Source: Strigamia acuminata (lineage: Eukaryota; Arthropoda; Chilopoda; Geophilomorpha; Linotaeniidae). Taken from it: a stretch of DNA of 52,500 bases. Position numbers and translations under genes: made by a program. Below are positions 21,363-32,845 of this stretch, one piece after another (position 1 is the stretch's first letter; every line of letters begins with the position of its first letter). Where the stretch lies: positions 1 to 52,500 of the forward strand of contig CASHSZ010000128.1 of assembly GCA_949358305.1 (NCBI GenBank). The letters run 5' to 3'. The notes under the pieces were generated by a model, which had not been told where the DNA came from, did no database searches, and worked only from the letters and a program-made list of their open reading frames with translations.

Positions 21363-22144
21363 ACAAACAACGTGGGAAAAACAGCTAGAGTGTTTGAAAA
21401 CATTTCAAAGCAACCACAGGTGAAAAAGTGGGCGTTTCTCCTCAAAATCCAAGATGGCGGCGTCCATGAGGAATGGAATCAACCTGTGCTTATGCCAAGG
21501 ATCCACGGTTCTACAAGCGATTATTGGTCATCAAGCGACACAGGATCATTAATTGGGTTCGAACATTATAGAACATTTATTTAATACGTTTATTTTGGCC
21601 ATTTTCGGACGATTTTCCGAATATCGCGAGGCGCGATACGTAACGTCGACGTGGCGTTAATTTTCGCCGAGAAAACAACTCGACGACAAATACGCAAGGA
21701 CGACGACGCTCGACAACCACACGGGAAGTGTGAACGAGCAATAAACGAACGGGAATTGCCAAAAACGAGAAAATTCTCGAAGGAACTGAATTTTTCGAGG
21801 CGAAAAAGACGGAAAAACGAGGGAAAATCAACAATACGACGTTTTTTTCTCAACCACACGTGAAGTGTGACTCAAAGCTGTCAGTACGAAACAAGTGGAT
21901 AGTCTGCAGCAGGAAGCCAACATATATGAACTCTTTATTTCGTTTATTTCGTTTTATTTTCGAATATATTGTTGAATACCATTATTAGCTTAGTGTTGTT
22001 ACTAGGATACACTAACATAGTATTAAGAGCGAACTAACATCGCAACACTGCACCCAGTTGCGATTACCAGTATTTCAAAGTGTTTTTGAGCAATCTTGTG
22101 TGTGTTTTTGCTGTGTTTCTGGAGCGTTGGACACTAAATTCACA

Positions 22145-25100
22145 ATGGACACGGAAAAACTCGACCGGAAGATTACACTTTTGAATAGGACGAACTACGA
22201 TACGTGGAAGCAGCAAATCAAAGTGCTGTTGATGCACCACGGATGTTGGGCCTTCACCGATGGAACACAAGAAGCCCTGGCACCGGGAGCGTCTTGGCGA
22301 GATCGCTCGGACTTTCAACTGCGAAAGGGGCGAGCTTTCAGCCTAATTTACTACGCCATCGAGGAGCAATACCACGAATTGCTCAGCGGGACCGAGGACG
22401 CGAAAACAGCGTGGGATACGCTGAAAACTAACTTCGAACCGGTCTCGAGGGCGAGAATTATACGTCTGTTGGACGAATTCTTCAATTTAAAATACGATCC
22501 AGCGACGGAGACGATCGGGGTATTCGCGGCGAAGATACGCAATGCAGCAAAGCGATTAGCCGACGTCAAACACGACTTGGACAATTTGTATCAGGCATTC
22601 CAGCTCATCCGATACCTGCCACAAGAATACCAGTCAATTGTGCAGAGTATTTACCGATGGGACGATAAGGATTTCACACTGGAAAAGGTTGAAGCGGAAT
22701 TGGTCGCCGAGGAGGGCAGACTCGCGCAACAACGCAGAGATTCGGGCCAAGCGCCAATTACGGACGCTTTCAACATGGGAACAAGCACAAAGAGCAATGA
22801 TAATTCGTCTAAATCCCAACAACAGCAAGGGAATAGCAGCCAAAACAACCGAGGCGGACAAAGGGGCGGCAAATCGAATTATCGAGGCGGCAAAAATTCG
22901 CGGAATTTCCGAGGAAATGCGACCGGATCATCACCACGGGGGCCGTGTTTCCGGTGCAATCAACCAGGGCACTGGGCAAGGGATTGCACAGCACAATTAC
23001 CGTCGAATAACAGCCAGAACACAAATACAGCGGAAGAATTGGACACAAACATGTTCGATGTCGGTTTTCTCACCGAGTTGAGCGAAGAGGAGATGTTACA
23101 GTGCAGCGCAGCCAACAACTGTTGGATCTACGACACCGGGGCCACTGGACATTTCTGCAAAGACAGGAATCAATTCTTCAACTTCAAGGAAACCACAGGG
23201 ACAATAAGTCAAGCGGATAAGAAGACTTTAATTCAGATTCAAGGCGTCGGGGACGTTTGCGTGATGTGTTTGGTTGGAAGTGAGACAATTCCAATCACAT
23301 TGAAGAAGGTTTATTATGCGCCGGACATGCGACGAAATTTGTTGTCGGGACCGTGCATCGACGAAGCACGATGCAAAGTCGCCGTTGGCTCGGGCTTGGT
23401 GAAGATATACGATCCTCAGTGGAAGAGACAGCTGATGGAAGGCGTGAAGAAGGATCGTTTGTACTACATCAAGCTAAGCGACCAGAAGCCGGACTTTGAG
23501 AAGTTACGACAAAAAGCGAATAACAGAGCGAACGTTGGCGAACAGAAGAAACAAGAGCCAACTATTTCAACACAAAGTACAACGAAGAGTGCATCTAATC
23601 CTGAGGAAGCAAGACTTTGGCATGAGCGGCTCGGCCATATCTATTTTCCAAGCGTCCAAGCAATGAGCAAAGGAGGTGCAGTAATTGGGTTGCCAGTTTT
23701 GGACGTGCCAATTACACAATGCGACGTTTGCACATTAGCCAAAAAGAAGGCGATTCCTCATAAGTCGTTGCCAGGAATTAGATCGACAGAGCCACTCCAA
23801 TTGCTACACATGGATGTATGTGGAGCATTTAGTACACCAACACTCTCGGGAAACATATACTTCTTAACTATCACGGATGACTTCTCTCGTTATTCGACAG
23901 TGTACTTAATGAAGAAGAAGGACGAAGTATTTGACATTTTCCAAAAACACGTGAAACGAATAGAACGATTGCTTGGGAAATCGGTTCTCGCAATTCGTAC
24001 GGATAACGGTATGGAGTTCTGCTCAAACAAGTTTGGAGAGTATCTCCAAGGTCTAGGAATCGCTCACGAGAGGACTAACGCGTACACTCCAGTCCAAAAT
24101 GGCGTTTCCGAGAGACTTAACCAGACATTAGCAAATGGAATGCGAGCGCTTGTGTACGATGCCGGCTTGGAACATCAATTCTGGGGAGAAGCCATCCTGA
24201 CTTTCAACTATCTCAGGAACAGGATCGCAAAGCTGAATTCGGACAAGACGCCGATGGAATTGTACTACGGACGCAAACCATCACTCAGACATTTGAGAAA
24301 ATTCGGGAGTTTATGCTTTGTGCAGAAAAGAATTCGAGATGGCAAAATCGACAACAAGAGTCTGCATGGCATTATGCTCGGGTATTCAAGAATCACGAAA
24401 GGATATCGAGTATGGCTGCCGGAGTTTTCCAAAGTAATTGAAACCAACGACGTGAAGTTCGTGGAGAGCAGGCGCGGTGTTGAAGGCGTGCTGGGCTTAC
24501 CAGAAAAATACACGACATACATCGATAATTTGGACGACAATTTGGATAATGACAATGAACGCCAATATTATTCGGATGAAGATGTCAGGCCGCCACTACC
24601 ACCGCCAGTACCAGTAAAGAAGAAGGAAGATCCGCAACTGGAATTGCCCCCAGTTAAATTGAAATTTAGACTGCCAGATGACAAGTTGCATCATAATTTA
24701 CCAGAAGTGAAGTTGCAGGGCACTTTGCCACAACCCGGACAAGGACTTTTGAATCCAGTTCCAACCATTCCAGCATTAGTTTGGAAGAAAACGGAGAAAG
24801 TCAGACCAACTGGACAGAGAGATATCGAGTACACGATCGAGGGCTACGACAAGCCCAAGTTACGCTCGATACCCGACGTGAAGCGTTACTGTACTGATCA
24901 CAATCTTCGCGTACCAGAGCATCTGTTTGAGGACAAAAGAAAGAAAAAGCCCTCAGAATCAAACACGACGACAGATAGTCTTGACGTGGACTTTGACGAT
25001 ATCAATATCAACTTCGAAGCCAATCATCTAGAGGTCCACGTACCCGTACGTTATGAGGAAATTGCGACTTTACCCGAAAAGGATGAATGGCGCCAAGCGA

Positions 25101-26617
25101 TGAACGATGAAATTGACACCATGCATGAGCGCGAGGTTTGGGAACTTGTTCCACCGCCGCCCAACACTAAGATAGTGGGTTGCAGATGGATATATACGAC
25201 CAAACAGAACGAAGAGGGAGAAATCGCACGTTATAAGGCGAGACTTGTCGCGCAAGGGTTTTCCCAAGTCTACGGCGAATCCTATGAGGAGACATTCTCA
25301 CCCGTGGTAGACTTTTCAATCGTGCGCTTTATGTTCACGCTACTCGTCTGTATGCTCAAATGGTCATACATTCAGGCAGACGTCAAGTGTGCATACCTTT
25401 ATGCAAAATTGCATAAAACAGTCTACATGCGCCAGCCAAAAGGTTTCATCATTGAAGGCAAGGAGAACTATGTCTGCAGGCTCCTCCGAGCTATCTATGG
25501 CCTGCACCAGTCTGGAAGAGAATGGGGAATAGAACTGGAGGAGACTTTATTGAAATTAGGACTAGAACACGTCAATTGGTGCAATTGCGTTTATAAATAC
25601 GGAGACATTGCGTATCTAATCGTCTACGTTGACGATATCGTTGTCTTCGGAAAGCAGTACGAAGATGCGATGAAAATACTCAACATGATTGGAACGCAAT
25701 TCGATTTAGTGATTCTCGGACAAACGAAGAAGTTGCTAGGAGTCGAATTTCACTCGCACAAACAACAATTGGTTCTACATCAAAGATCGTACGTGAACAA
25801 AGTGTTGTTGAAGTTCAAAAATCACTTGGAACATGTGAAGATTCGATCTCAACCGATGACGAAAGCAACTGTTCTCACGAAACGAGATTGTCCGGACACA
25901 ATTGATGAATTCAAAGTCATGGAAGGAATTCCATATAGAAGCTTACTTGGATGTTTAGCATTCATCGCGTCGAGAACAAGGCCCGACATGACTTATGCAG
26001 TGAACATCCTGAGCCAATTTCAATCGAATCCAGGGTGGGACCACTGGATTGCGCTGCTGGACTTACTCAGTTATCTGAGAACAACAAGAAACCACGGATT
26101 AATGTTGTTCCCGAATGATCGGATCGAGGTAATCGGATACAGCGACTCCGATTATGCGAACAACAGAGATGACCGAATTTCCGTTGGAGGAACACTAGTG
26201 ACTTTGGGTAGCACACCCATCTACTGGCGGACCTTCAAACAACGGAACGTGACACTGTCAACAATGGAGGCGGAGTATGTAGCCCTTACAGAAACTGTTA
26301 AGGACTATATTTGGATTGTTCGTGTTCTGCACGAAATATCCCCAGAATTGGCTGGAAGATTCTCTCATTATGTCATGTGCGACAACATATCAGCAGTGGA
26401 TTTCACAAAATCTTGTGTCGAGAACAGAAAAACAAAGCACATTGACATCCGTTACCATTTTATAAGAGAGCTTGTTAAAAGAGATAATCTTCTAATCGTT
26501 CACGTAGGCACAAAGTCCAATCATGCCGACATTTTTACAAAGTCAGTTGACAAAGCTGACCTGGTGAAGTTTTGCGATCGCTTCTTAGTTGATTTAAGCA
26601 TTTTGCGGGCTCAATAA
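22145..26617 (+). CDS. Copia Gag-Pol polyprotein, intact
   Basis: 1490 aa from the ATG at 22145 (acaATGGACACGG). The frame is open from 22058, but the first 29 residues are poorly supported. Residues from the chosen Met: copia Gag domain (NRTNYDTWKQQIKVLLMHHG) 15-230; CCHC zinc knuckle CFRCNQPGHWARDC near 268; aspartic protease DTGATGHFC near 330; pre-integrase zinc domain (WHERLGH) near 491; integrase core with acids in HMDVCGAF, RTDNGMEF and SERLNQ near 556, 620 and 656; RT from KARLVAQGFSQ near 1030 with YVDDIVVFG near 1160; RNase H with YSDSDYANN near 1332. All catalytic motifs are present and no stop interrupts. Gag and Pol share one frame, as usual for copia. A leader of about 790 bp without long frames precedes it. 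Confidence 0.97.
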   Translation: MDTEKLDRKITLLNRTNYDTWKQQIKVLLMHHGCWAFTDGTQEALAPGASWRDRSDFQLRKGRAFSLIYYAIEEQYHELLSGTEDAKTAWDTLKTNFEPVSRARIIRLLDEFFNLKYDPATETIGVFAAKIRNAAKRLADVKHDLDNLYQAFQLIRYLPQEYQSIVQSIYRWDDKDFTLEKVEAELVAEEGRLAQQRRDSGQAPITDAFNMGTSTKSNDNSSKSQQQQGNSSQNNRGGQRGGKSNYRGGKNSRNFRGNATGSSPRGPCFRCNQPGHWARDCTAQLPSNNSQNTNTAEELDTNMFDVGFLTELSEEEMLQCSAANNCWIYDTGATGHFCKDRNQFFNFKETTGTISQADKKTLIQIQGVGDVCVMCLVGSETIPITLKKVYYAPDMRRNLLSGPCIDEARCKVAVGSGLVKIYDPQWKRQLMEGVKKDRLYYIKLSDQKPDFEKLRQKANNRANVGEQKKQEPTISTQSTTKSASNPEEARLWHERLGHIYFPSVQAMSKGGAVIGLPVLDVPITQCDVCTLAKKKAIPHKSLPGIRSTEPLQLLHMDVCGAFSTPTLSGNIYFLTITDDFSRYSTVYLMKKKDEVFDIFQKHVKRIERLLGKSVLAIRTDNGMEFCSNKFGEYLQGLGIAHERTNAYTPVQNGVSERLNQTLANGMRALVYDAGLEHQFWGEAILTFNYLRNRIAKLNSDKTPMELYYGRKPSLRHLRKFGSLCFVQKRIRDGKIDNKSLHGIMLGYSRITKGYRVWLPEFSKVIETNDVKFVESRRGVEGVLGLPEKYTTYIDNLDDNLDNDNERQYYSDEDVRPPLPPPVPVKKKEDPQLELPPVKLKFRLPDDKLHHNLPEVKLQGTLPQPGQGLLNPVPTIPALVWKKTEKVRPTGQRDIEYTIEGYDKPKLRSIPDVKRYCTDHNLRVPEHLFEDKRKKKPSESNTTTDSLDVDFDDININFEANHLEVHVPVRYEEIATLPEKDEWRQAMNDEIDTMHEREVWELVPPPPNTKIVGCRWIYTTKQNEEGEIARYKARLVAQGFSQVYGESYEETFSPVVDFSIVRFMFTLLVCMLKWSYIQADVKCAYLYAKLHKTVYMRQPKGFIIEGKENYVCRLLRAIYGLHQSGREWGIELEETLLKLGLEHVNWCNCVYKYGDIAYLIVYVDDIVVFGKQYEDAMKILNMIGTQFDLVILGQTKKLLGVEFHSHKQQLVLHQRSYVNKVLLKFKNHLEHVKIRSQPMTKATVLTKRDCPDTIDEFKVMEGIPYRSLLGCLAFIASRTRPDMTYAVNILSQFQSNPGWDHWIALLDLLSYLRTTRNHGLMLFPNDRIEVIGYSDSDYANNRDDRISVGGTLVTLGSTPIYWRTFKQRNVTLSTMEAEYVALTETVKDYIWIVRVLHEISPELAGRFSHYVMCDNISAVDFTKSCVENRKTKHIDIRYHFIRELVKRDNLLIVHVGTKSNHADIFTKSVDKADLVKFCDRFLVDLSILRAQ

Positions 26618-26626
26618 GGAATGAGA

Positions 26627-26643
26627 TAATACGGGGGGCCGAA
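26627..26643 (+). promoter_or_regulatory. Polypurine tract of the copia element
   Basis: A G-rich run (acggggggccgaa) ends directly at the 3' LTR, 26 bp after the polyprotein stop. Confidence 0.5.
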
Positions 26644-26962
26644 TGTTAAGATATAATGTATATTGTTAGGCAATCACTTTTTACAACATGTGTATATATA
26701 TATCTTTGCGTATTATCATGTAGCTAAGTGTTAGTGTATGTGTTTGGCCAACGCGAGTGATCGCAATGTTTGTTTACATACAGTGTCTGTATGCTGCCTA
26801 CAGGTGGCGCTGATTGCATTGAGGTCATGTGACCAATCAATAAAGATCACTTGATGTTTTGGTTCTCACCTGTTAACATGATGTCTCTTTCTTTCACCTG
26901 ATGTGTTTTTCCAATCCACTACATTTGTCACTATTTGCAGAAGTTTGCAACACTATTCAACA
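26644..26962 (+). repeat. 3' LTR of the copia element
   Basis: 319 bp, the same as 21032-21350. AATAAA at 26839-26844 is the likely polyadenylation signal. Satellite sequence resumes immediately after it. Confidence 0.95.
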
Positions 26963-29900
26963 GTACGGGCCGTCGGCGAGCCGAAGTCCGGGAACGAAGG
27001 CCGTGACGGGATCGTGACGGGACCGTCAGCGGCCCGTTAACGGCCCGTGCGGGCCGTTGCGGGATCGTGACGGGATCGTCGACGGCCCGTTAACGGCCCG
27101 TGCGGGCCGTTGCGGGCCGTTGACGGGCCGTTGACGGGCCGTTAACGGGCCGTTAACGGGCCGTTACGGCGTAAATCGAAAAAATCAACAACCGACAACA
27201 CGTACGTGAAAACGCGTACAACATTCATAGACATTAATCTCGAATCCTGTTTTCGGTTTTGCCCCGTTAACGGGCCGTTAACGGGCCGTTAACGGACCGT
27301 TAACGGCCCGTGCGGGCCGTTGCGGGATCGTGACGGGACCGTCGACGGCCCGTTAACGGCCCGTGCGGGCCGTTGCGGGATCGTGACGGGACCGTCAGCG
27401 GCCCGTTAACGGCCCGTGCGGGCCGTTGCGGGATCGTGACGGGATCGTCGACGGCCCGTTAACGGCCCGTGCGGGCCGTTGCGGGATCGTGACGGGACCG
27501 TCAGCGGCCCGTTAACGGCCCGTGCGGGCCGTTGCGGGATCGTGACGGGATCGTCGACGGCCCGTTAACGGCCCGTGCGGGCCGTTGCGGGCCGTTGACG
27601 GGCCGTTGACGGGCCGTTAACGGGCCGTTAACGGGCCGTTACGGCGTGAATCGAAAAAATCAACAACCGACAACACGTACATGAAAACGCGTACAACATT
27701 CATAGACATTAATCTCGAATCCTGTTTTTGGTTTTACGCCGTTAACGGGCCGTTAACGGGCCGTTAACGGCCCGTTAACGGCCCGCGTGAGGTCGTACGG
27801 GCCGTCGGCGAGCCGAAGTCCGGGAACGAAGGCCGTGACGGGATCGTGACGGGACCGTCAGCGGCCCGTTAACGGCCCGTGCGGGCCGTTGCGGGATCGT
27901 GACGGGATCGTCGACGGCCCGTTAACGGCCCGTGCGGGCCGTTGCGGGCCGTTGACGGGCCGTTGACGGGCCGTTAACGGGCCGTTAACGGGCCGTTACG
28001 GCGTGAATCGAAAAAATCAACAACCGACAACACGTACGTGAAAACGCGTACAACATTCATAGACATTAATCTCGAATCCTGTTTTCGGTTTTGCCCCGTT
28101 AACGGGCCGTTAACGGGCCGTTAACGGGCCGTTAACGGCCCGTGCGGGCCGTTGCGGGATCGTGACGGGACCGTCGACGGCCCGTTAACGGCCCGTGCGG
28201 GCCGTTGCGGGATCGTGACGGGACCGTCAGCGGCCCGTTAACGGCCCGTGCGGGCCGTTGCGGGATCGTGACGGGATCGTCGACGGCCCGTTAACGGCCC
28301 GTGCGGGCCGTTGCGGGATCGTGACGGGACCGTCAGCGGCCCGTTAACGGCCCGTGCGGGCCGTTGCGGGATCGTGACGGGATCGTCGACGGCCCGTTAA
28401 CGGCCCGTGCGGGCCGTTGCGGGCCGTTGACGGGCCGTTGACGGGCCGTTAACGGGCCGTTAACGGGCCGTTACGGCGTGAATCGAAAAAATCAACAACC
28501 GACAACACGTACATGAAAACGCGTACAACATTCATAGACATTAATCTCGAATCCTGTTTTTGGTTTTACGCCGTTAACGGGCCGTTAACGGGCCGTTAAC
28601 GGCCCGTTAACGGCCCGCGTGAGGTCGTACGGGCCGTCGGCGAGCCGAAGTCCGGGAACGAAGGCCGTGACGGGATCGTGACGGGACCGTCAGCGGCCCG
28701 TTAACGGCCCGTGCGGGCCGTTGCGGGATCGTGACGGGATCGTCGACGGCCCGTTAACGGCCCGTGCGGGCCGTTGCGGGCCGTTGACGGGCCGTTGACG
28801 GGCCGTTAACGGGCCGTTAACGGGCCGTTACGGCGTGAATCGAAAAAATCAACAACCGACAACACGTACGTGAAAACGCGTACAACATTCATAGACATTA
28901 ATCTCGAATCCTGTTTTCGGTTTTGCCCCGTTAACGGGCCGTTAACGGGCCGTTAACGGGCCGTTAACGGCCCGTGCGGGCCGTTGCGGGATCGTGACGG
29001 GACCGTCGACGGCCCGTTAACGGCCCGTGCGGGCCGTTGCGGGATCGTGACGGGACCGTCAGCGGCCCGTTAACGGCCCGTGCGGGCCGTTGCGGGATCG
29101 TGACGGGATCGTCGACGGCCCGTTAACGGCCCGTGCGGGCCGTTGCGGGATCGTGACGGGACCGTCAGCGGCCCGTTAACGGCCCGTGCGGGCCGTTGCG
29201 GGATCGTGACGGGATCGTCGACGGCCCGTTAACGGCCCGTGCGGGCCGTTGCGGGCCGTTGACGGGCCGTTGACGGGCCGTTAACGGGCCGTTAACGGGC
29301 CGTTACGGCGTGAATCGAAAAAATCAACAACCGACAACACGTACATGAAAACGCGTACAACATTCATAGACATTAATCTCGAATCCTGTTTTTGGTTTTA
29401 CGCCGTTAACGGGCCGTTAACGGGCCGTTAACGGCCCGTTAACGGCCCGCGTGAGGTCGTACGGGCCGTCGGCGAGCCGAAGTCCGGGAACGAAGGCCGT
29501 GACGGGATCGTGACGGGACCGTCAGCGGCCCGTTAACGGCCCGTGCGGGCCGTTGCGGGATCGTGACGGGATCGTCGACGGCCCGTTAACGGCCCGTGCG
29601 GGCCGTTGCGGGCCGTTGACGGGCCGTTGACGGGCCGTTAACGGGCCGTTAACGGGCCGTTACGGCGTAAATCGAAAAAATCAACAACCGACAACACGTA
29701 CGTGAAAACGCGTACAACATTCATAGACATTAATCTCGAATCCTGTTTTTGGTTTTACGCCGTTAACGGGCCGTTAACGGCCCGTTAACGGCCCGTTAAC
29801 GGCCCGCACAGGCCGTGACGGGATCGTGACGGGACTGTCGGCGGCCCGTTAACGGCCCGCACGAGCCGTGACGGGATCGTGACGGGACCGTCGGCAGCCC

Positions 29901-30690
29901 GTTAACGGCCCGTACGACTCCATGCGGGCCGTTGACGGGATCGTGACGGGACCGTCGGCAGCCCGTTAACGGCCCGCACGGGCCGTGACGGGATCGTGAC
30001 GGGACCGTCGGCGGCCCGTTAACGGCCCGCACGAGCCGTGACGGGATCGTGACGGGACCGTCGGCAGCCCGTTAACGGCCCGCACGGGCCGTGACGGGAC
30101 CGTCGGCGGCCCGTTAACGGCCCGCACGGGCCGTGACGGGATCGTGACGGGACCGTTGGCGGCCCGTTAACGGCCCGCACGGGCCGTGACGGGATCGTGA
30201 CGGGACCGTCGGCGGCCCGTTAACGGCCCGCACGGGCCGTGACGGGATCGTGACGGGACCGTCGGCGGCCCGTTAACGGCCCGCACGGGCCGTGACGGGA
30301 TCGTGACGGGACCGTCGGCGGCCCGTTAACGGCTTGTACGGGCCGTTACGGGATCGTGACGGGACCGTGACGGGACCGTCGGCGGCCCGTTAACGGCCCG
30401 TACGATTCCATGCGGGCCGTTGACGGGATCGTGACGGGACCGTCGGCAGCCCGTTAACGGCCCGCACGGGCCGTGACGGGATCGTGACGGGACCGTCGGC
30501 GGCCCGTTAACGGCCCGCACGAGCCGTGACGGGATCGTGACGGGACCGTTGGCGGCCCGTTAACGGCCCGCACGGGCCGTGACGGGATCGTGACGGGACC
30601 GTCGGCGGCCCGTTAACGGCTTGTACGGGCCGTTACGGGATCGTGACGGGACCGTCGGCGGCCCGTTAACGGCCCGCACGGGACAACGGG
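26963..30690. repeat. CCGTTAACGG satellite, right block with 832 bp higher-order repeats
   Basis: The junction motif gaggtcgtacgggccgtcgg starts at 27789, 28621 and 29453, exactly 832 bp apart. With copia and its target duplication removed, the copy at 21021 is also 832 bp from 27789. Each 832 bp unit holds two AT-rich spacers (about 357 and 475 bp apart), seven in this block, all in one orientation. Neighbouring units look nearly identical. From about 29790 the array changes to simpler 53 bp units without spacers and ends at about 30690. Confidence 0.93.
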
Positions 30691-31256
30691 CGCCAACGAG
30701 CGCCGGTAGTCCCGGTAATTTGTTTCAAAATAAATATTTGTCACCGTCTCCCCTCCCTCCTCCTCCTCCCCCTCCTCTCCCTCTCGAGGCCAGACACGGC
30801 CGCTCCAAAATACGAACCACGACGATGCCTCCGTACCGATAGACCGAGTGGGTCGCGCGACAGACAATGCGCGCAAACTACCGTCGGCGCACGGTGTGCA
30901 CGGCGCAACACCACGGAAGTAACTACCGGTGCGCCCCTCGTGCGTGCGAGGCAACCCCGAGCTCGCTTAAAGAAGCCACGCAACAACAACCGAGTTCGTT
31001 TATCTATTTATTTATTTTTTATTCGTCTAGCATTTTAAACGAATCGATGAAAACAAATGAAAACAAACAAACAAATTAATAAACAAATCGAATACATAAA
31101 AAAATAAAATAAAATAAAATAAAATAAAATAAAATAAAGATGAAATGAAATGAAATAAAATGAAATATTGGCCGTTTCGATCCTCGATGTCGCCTTTATC
31201 TGCCTATCCATCTATTCTGAAATGAGAGAAGAAAAGATGAGTATTCGAAGAGGCGC
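30691..31256. other. Satellite flank with simple repeats
   Basis: Contains CT-rich and (AAAATA)n stretches. A 113-codon minus frame (30613-30954) overlaps the satellite edge and is Glu/Gly-rich through a purine run. I do not support it as a gene. Confidence 0.4.
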
Positions 31257-32035
31257 TTAGTGGAGAATTCGCTCACTGTCCCGTTTCTTCGACTCGCGGG
31301 TAACCGCCGGTGCGTCGGAGGAGCCACCAGTGTTGGGTGGCGGCTAAAAAAAAAAAAAAAAAAAAAAAAACGAATGTTTGTCGAAATACGGGGAAAAAAA
31401 GGTGCGTACATGCACGGTGAACGTTTTCCACCGACTGACTCACTCACCATGCGCATCAGCATTCTAACTATAGCGCGGTGCGCGTCCAACGCCAAACGCG
31501 AGAACACGGGGCCTCCAGCCGGGAGCAACTCGACTCCATCGGCGACGTCTCGGTCGTCGCTCTCTTCCTCCTCTTCCTCTTCATCTTCTTCTTCTTCCTC
31601 TTCTTCTCCTTCTCCTCCCTCTCCTCCTTCTTCGCCCTCTCCCTCCTCCGCCACTGTCTTTGCCGGAGCCTCCAGCCCGCCCGACAAGGGAGCGGCGGAC
31701 GACGTAGATGGGACGGCGTCGCTCGACGACGAGGCGACGACGCGCGCTGGCGACGATTCTCCGTCTTGACGCGGCTGGAAAATGGAGGGGGAATAGGCGA
31801 ATGAATAGACGAATGAACGACGACAATCTTGACGGGATACCTTTTTGGTTGGCGCCGGATCGCCCGCTTCCCCGGGACGCTTTACCGTTCGCTGCGTCTC
31901 CGGCGACTGTGGCTGCGTCGGCGTCTCCGACGTCCCCGGTGACGGTGGTTGCGACGGTAGCTGCGACTGCGGCGGCTGCAGCTGCGTCAGCGCCTCGTTC
32001 TCGCTCCCACTCTCGCTCTCGTTTTCGATCGGCAT
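31257..32035 (-). CDS. Acidic Ser/Glu-rich protein of 202 aa, three exons, unknown family
   Basis: Exons on the minus strand: 31841-32035 (starts MPIENESESGSENEA), 31448-31774 and 31257-31343. The introns have GTATCC...ttttccag and GTGAGTGAG...tttttttag and both fall in phase 0. The final exon ends RESKKRDSERILH and stop. The first part is Pro/Gln/Ser-rich with a basic KRPGEAGDPAPTKK patch. The middle has a long acidic run (31560-31650), then an ordered stretch PVFSRLALDAHRAIVRMLMRM that could be a helix. No domain is recognised; an acidic tail with a basic patch is common in nuclear proteins, but that is inference. Intron 2 has a T25 tract at its acceptor (31346-31370). An unspliced frame of 279 codons covers the same region, but the strong splice signals favour the spliced model. 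Confidence 0.6.
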
Positions 32036-32059
32036 CTGTAGAGAAGGAATAAATTAAAT

Positions 32060-32845
32060 TAAATTGAATTAAATCGAAGCGCGAGCGCGGTAAAACCGAA
32101 AGAAGAAGGGGTGGAGGTGAGGAAAAGAGACCGAAGGACGAGCGAGAGGGGGGCGCTATAGTTTCACCGCACGACTCGTTGCACTATACGAATTGCCCCG
32201 AAACAAACGCCTATTTATTTCTTTATTTTTTTTTATTTATTCATTCATTCGTTAATCTCGTCCACTCGTTAAGTTTTATCAAATTCGTTAAACTCGTTCG
32301 TCCATTCGTCAAATTGGTCGTTTCGTCTAGCGACGAGAACAACGGCGACGCTAACGTTTACGCGAGTAACTCGGTGAGTTCGTGCATTCTGCGCACGCAA
32401 AACGCGAACGCGGCCAATTGACAAAATAACATTTTACAAGTAATGGTTTAATAATTTACCTCCGTGTGCGAAGCGCGTGTCGCGTCCATTGTGTCTGTCT
32501 GTCTGATTTTGGCGAATGAACCGACGCGACGCCCGGTGATAACAATGGCGATAATGACACGCGACGTAGCATACTTCTAGCTAAACAACAATAATAATAA
32601 TAATTCATTAAAAAAATAAAATGAAATAGAATAATTAAATAAACAAACAAAATAATAAATAGATAAATAAATAAATAAATAAATAAATAAGTCGAAAATA
32701 AATAAACTAGCGGCGGGACGGGCCGAGGTCAGAGATTTTGCTCCGTTCTCGCGTCTGTCTATTCCGGGTAGAGGGAGGGAGCGAACGGGCGCGCGCCGGA
32801 CATCGCTCGGAATTAAAAAACGGGTAACGGGGGAAGACAGACAGT
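32060..32845. other. Intergenic simple-repeat DNA
   Basis: Holds tetranucleotide runs (AAAT/AATA at 32650-32690), CpG-rich patches and no supported gene. Confidence 0.4.

Larger units (their letters stand above)
21032..26962 (+). mobile_element. Complete Ty1/copia LTR retrotransposon in the satellite
   Basis: 5931 bp with identical 319 bp LTRs (21032-21350, 26644-26962) and TG...CA ends. Flanks 21027-21031 and 26963-26967 are both gtacg, a 5 bp target duplication. It has an initiator-Met half-tRNA primer site, one intact gag-pol frame and a polypurine tract. Protease-integrase-RT-RNase H order marks copia. Identical LTRs and an open frame show a young, possibly active copy. Confidence 0.97.

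Noticed and set aside
29796-30520. Minus-strand frames in the satellite (RAVNGPPTVPSRSRHG repeats)
   Set aside because: Translation of tandem satellite units; no start context and no domain.
19738-30690. CRISPR array
   Set aside because: The spacers are themselves identical and the repeat is palindromic satellite in a eukaryotic genome; no cas gene is near.
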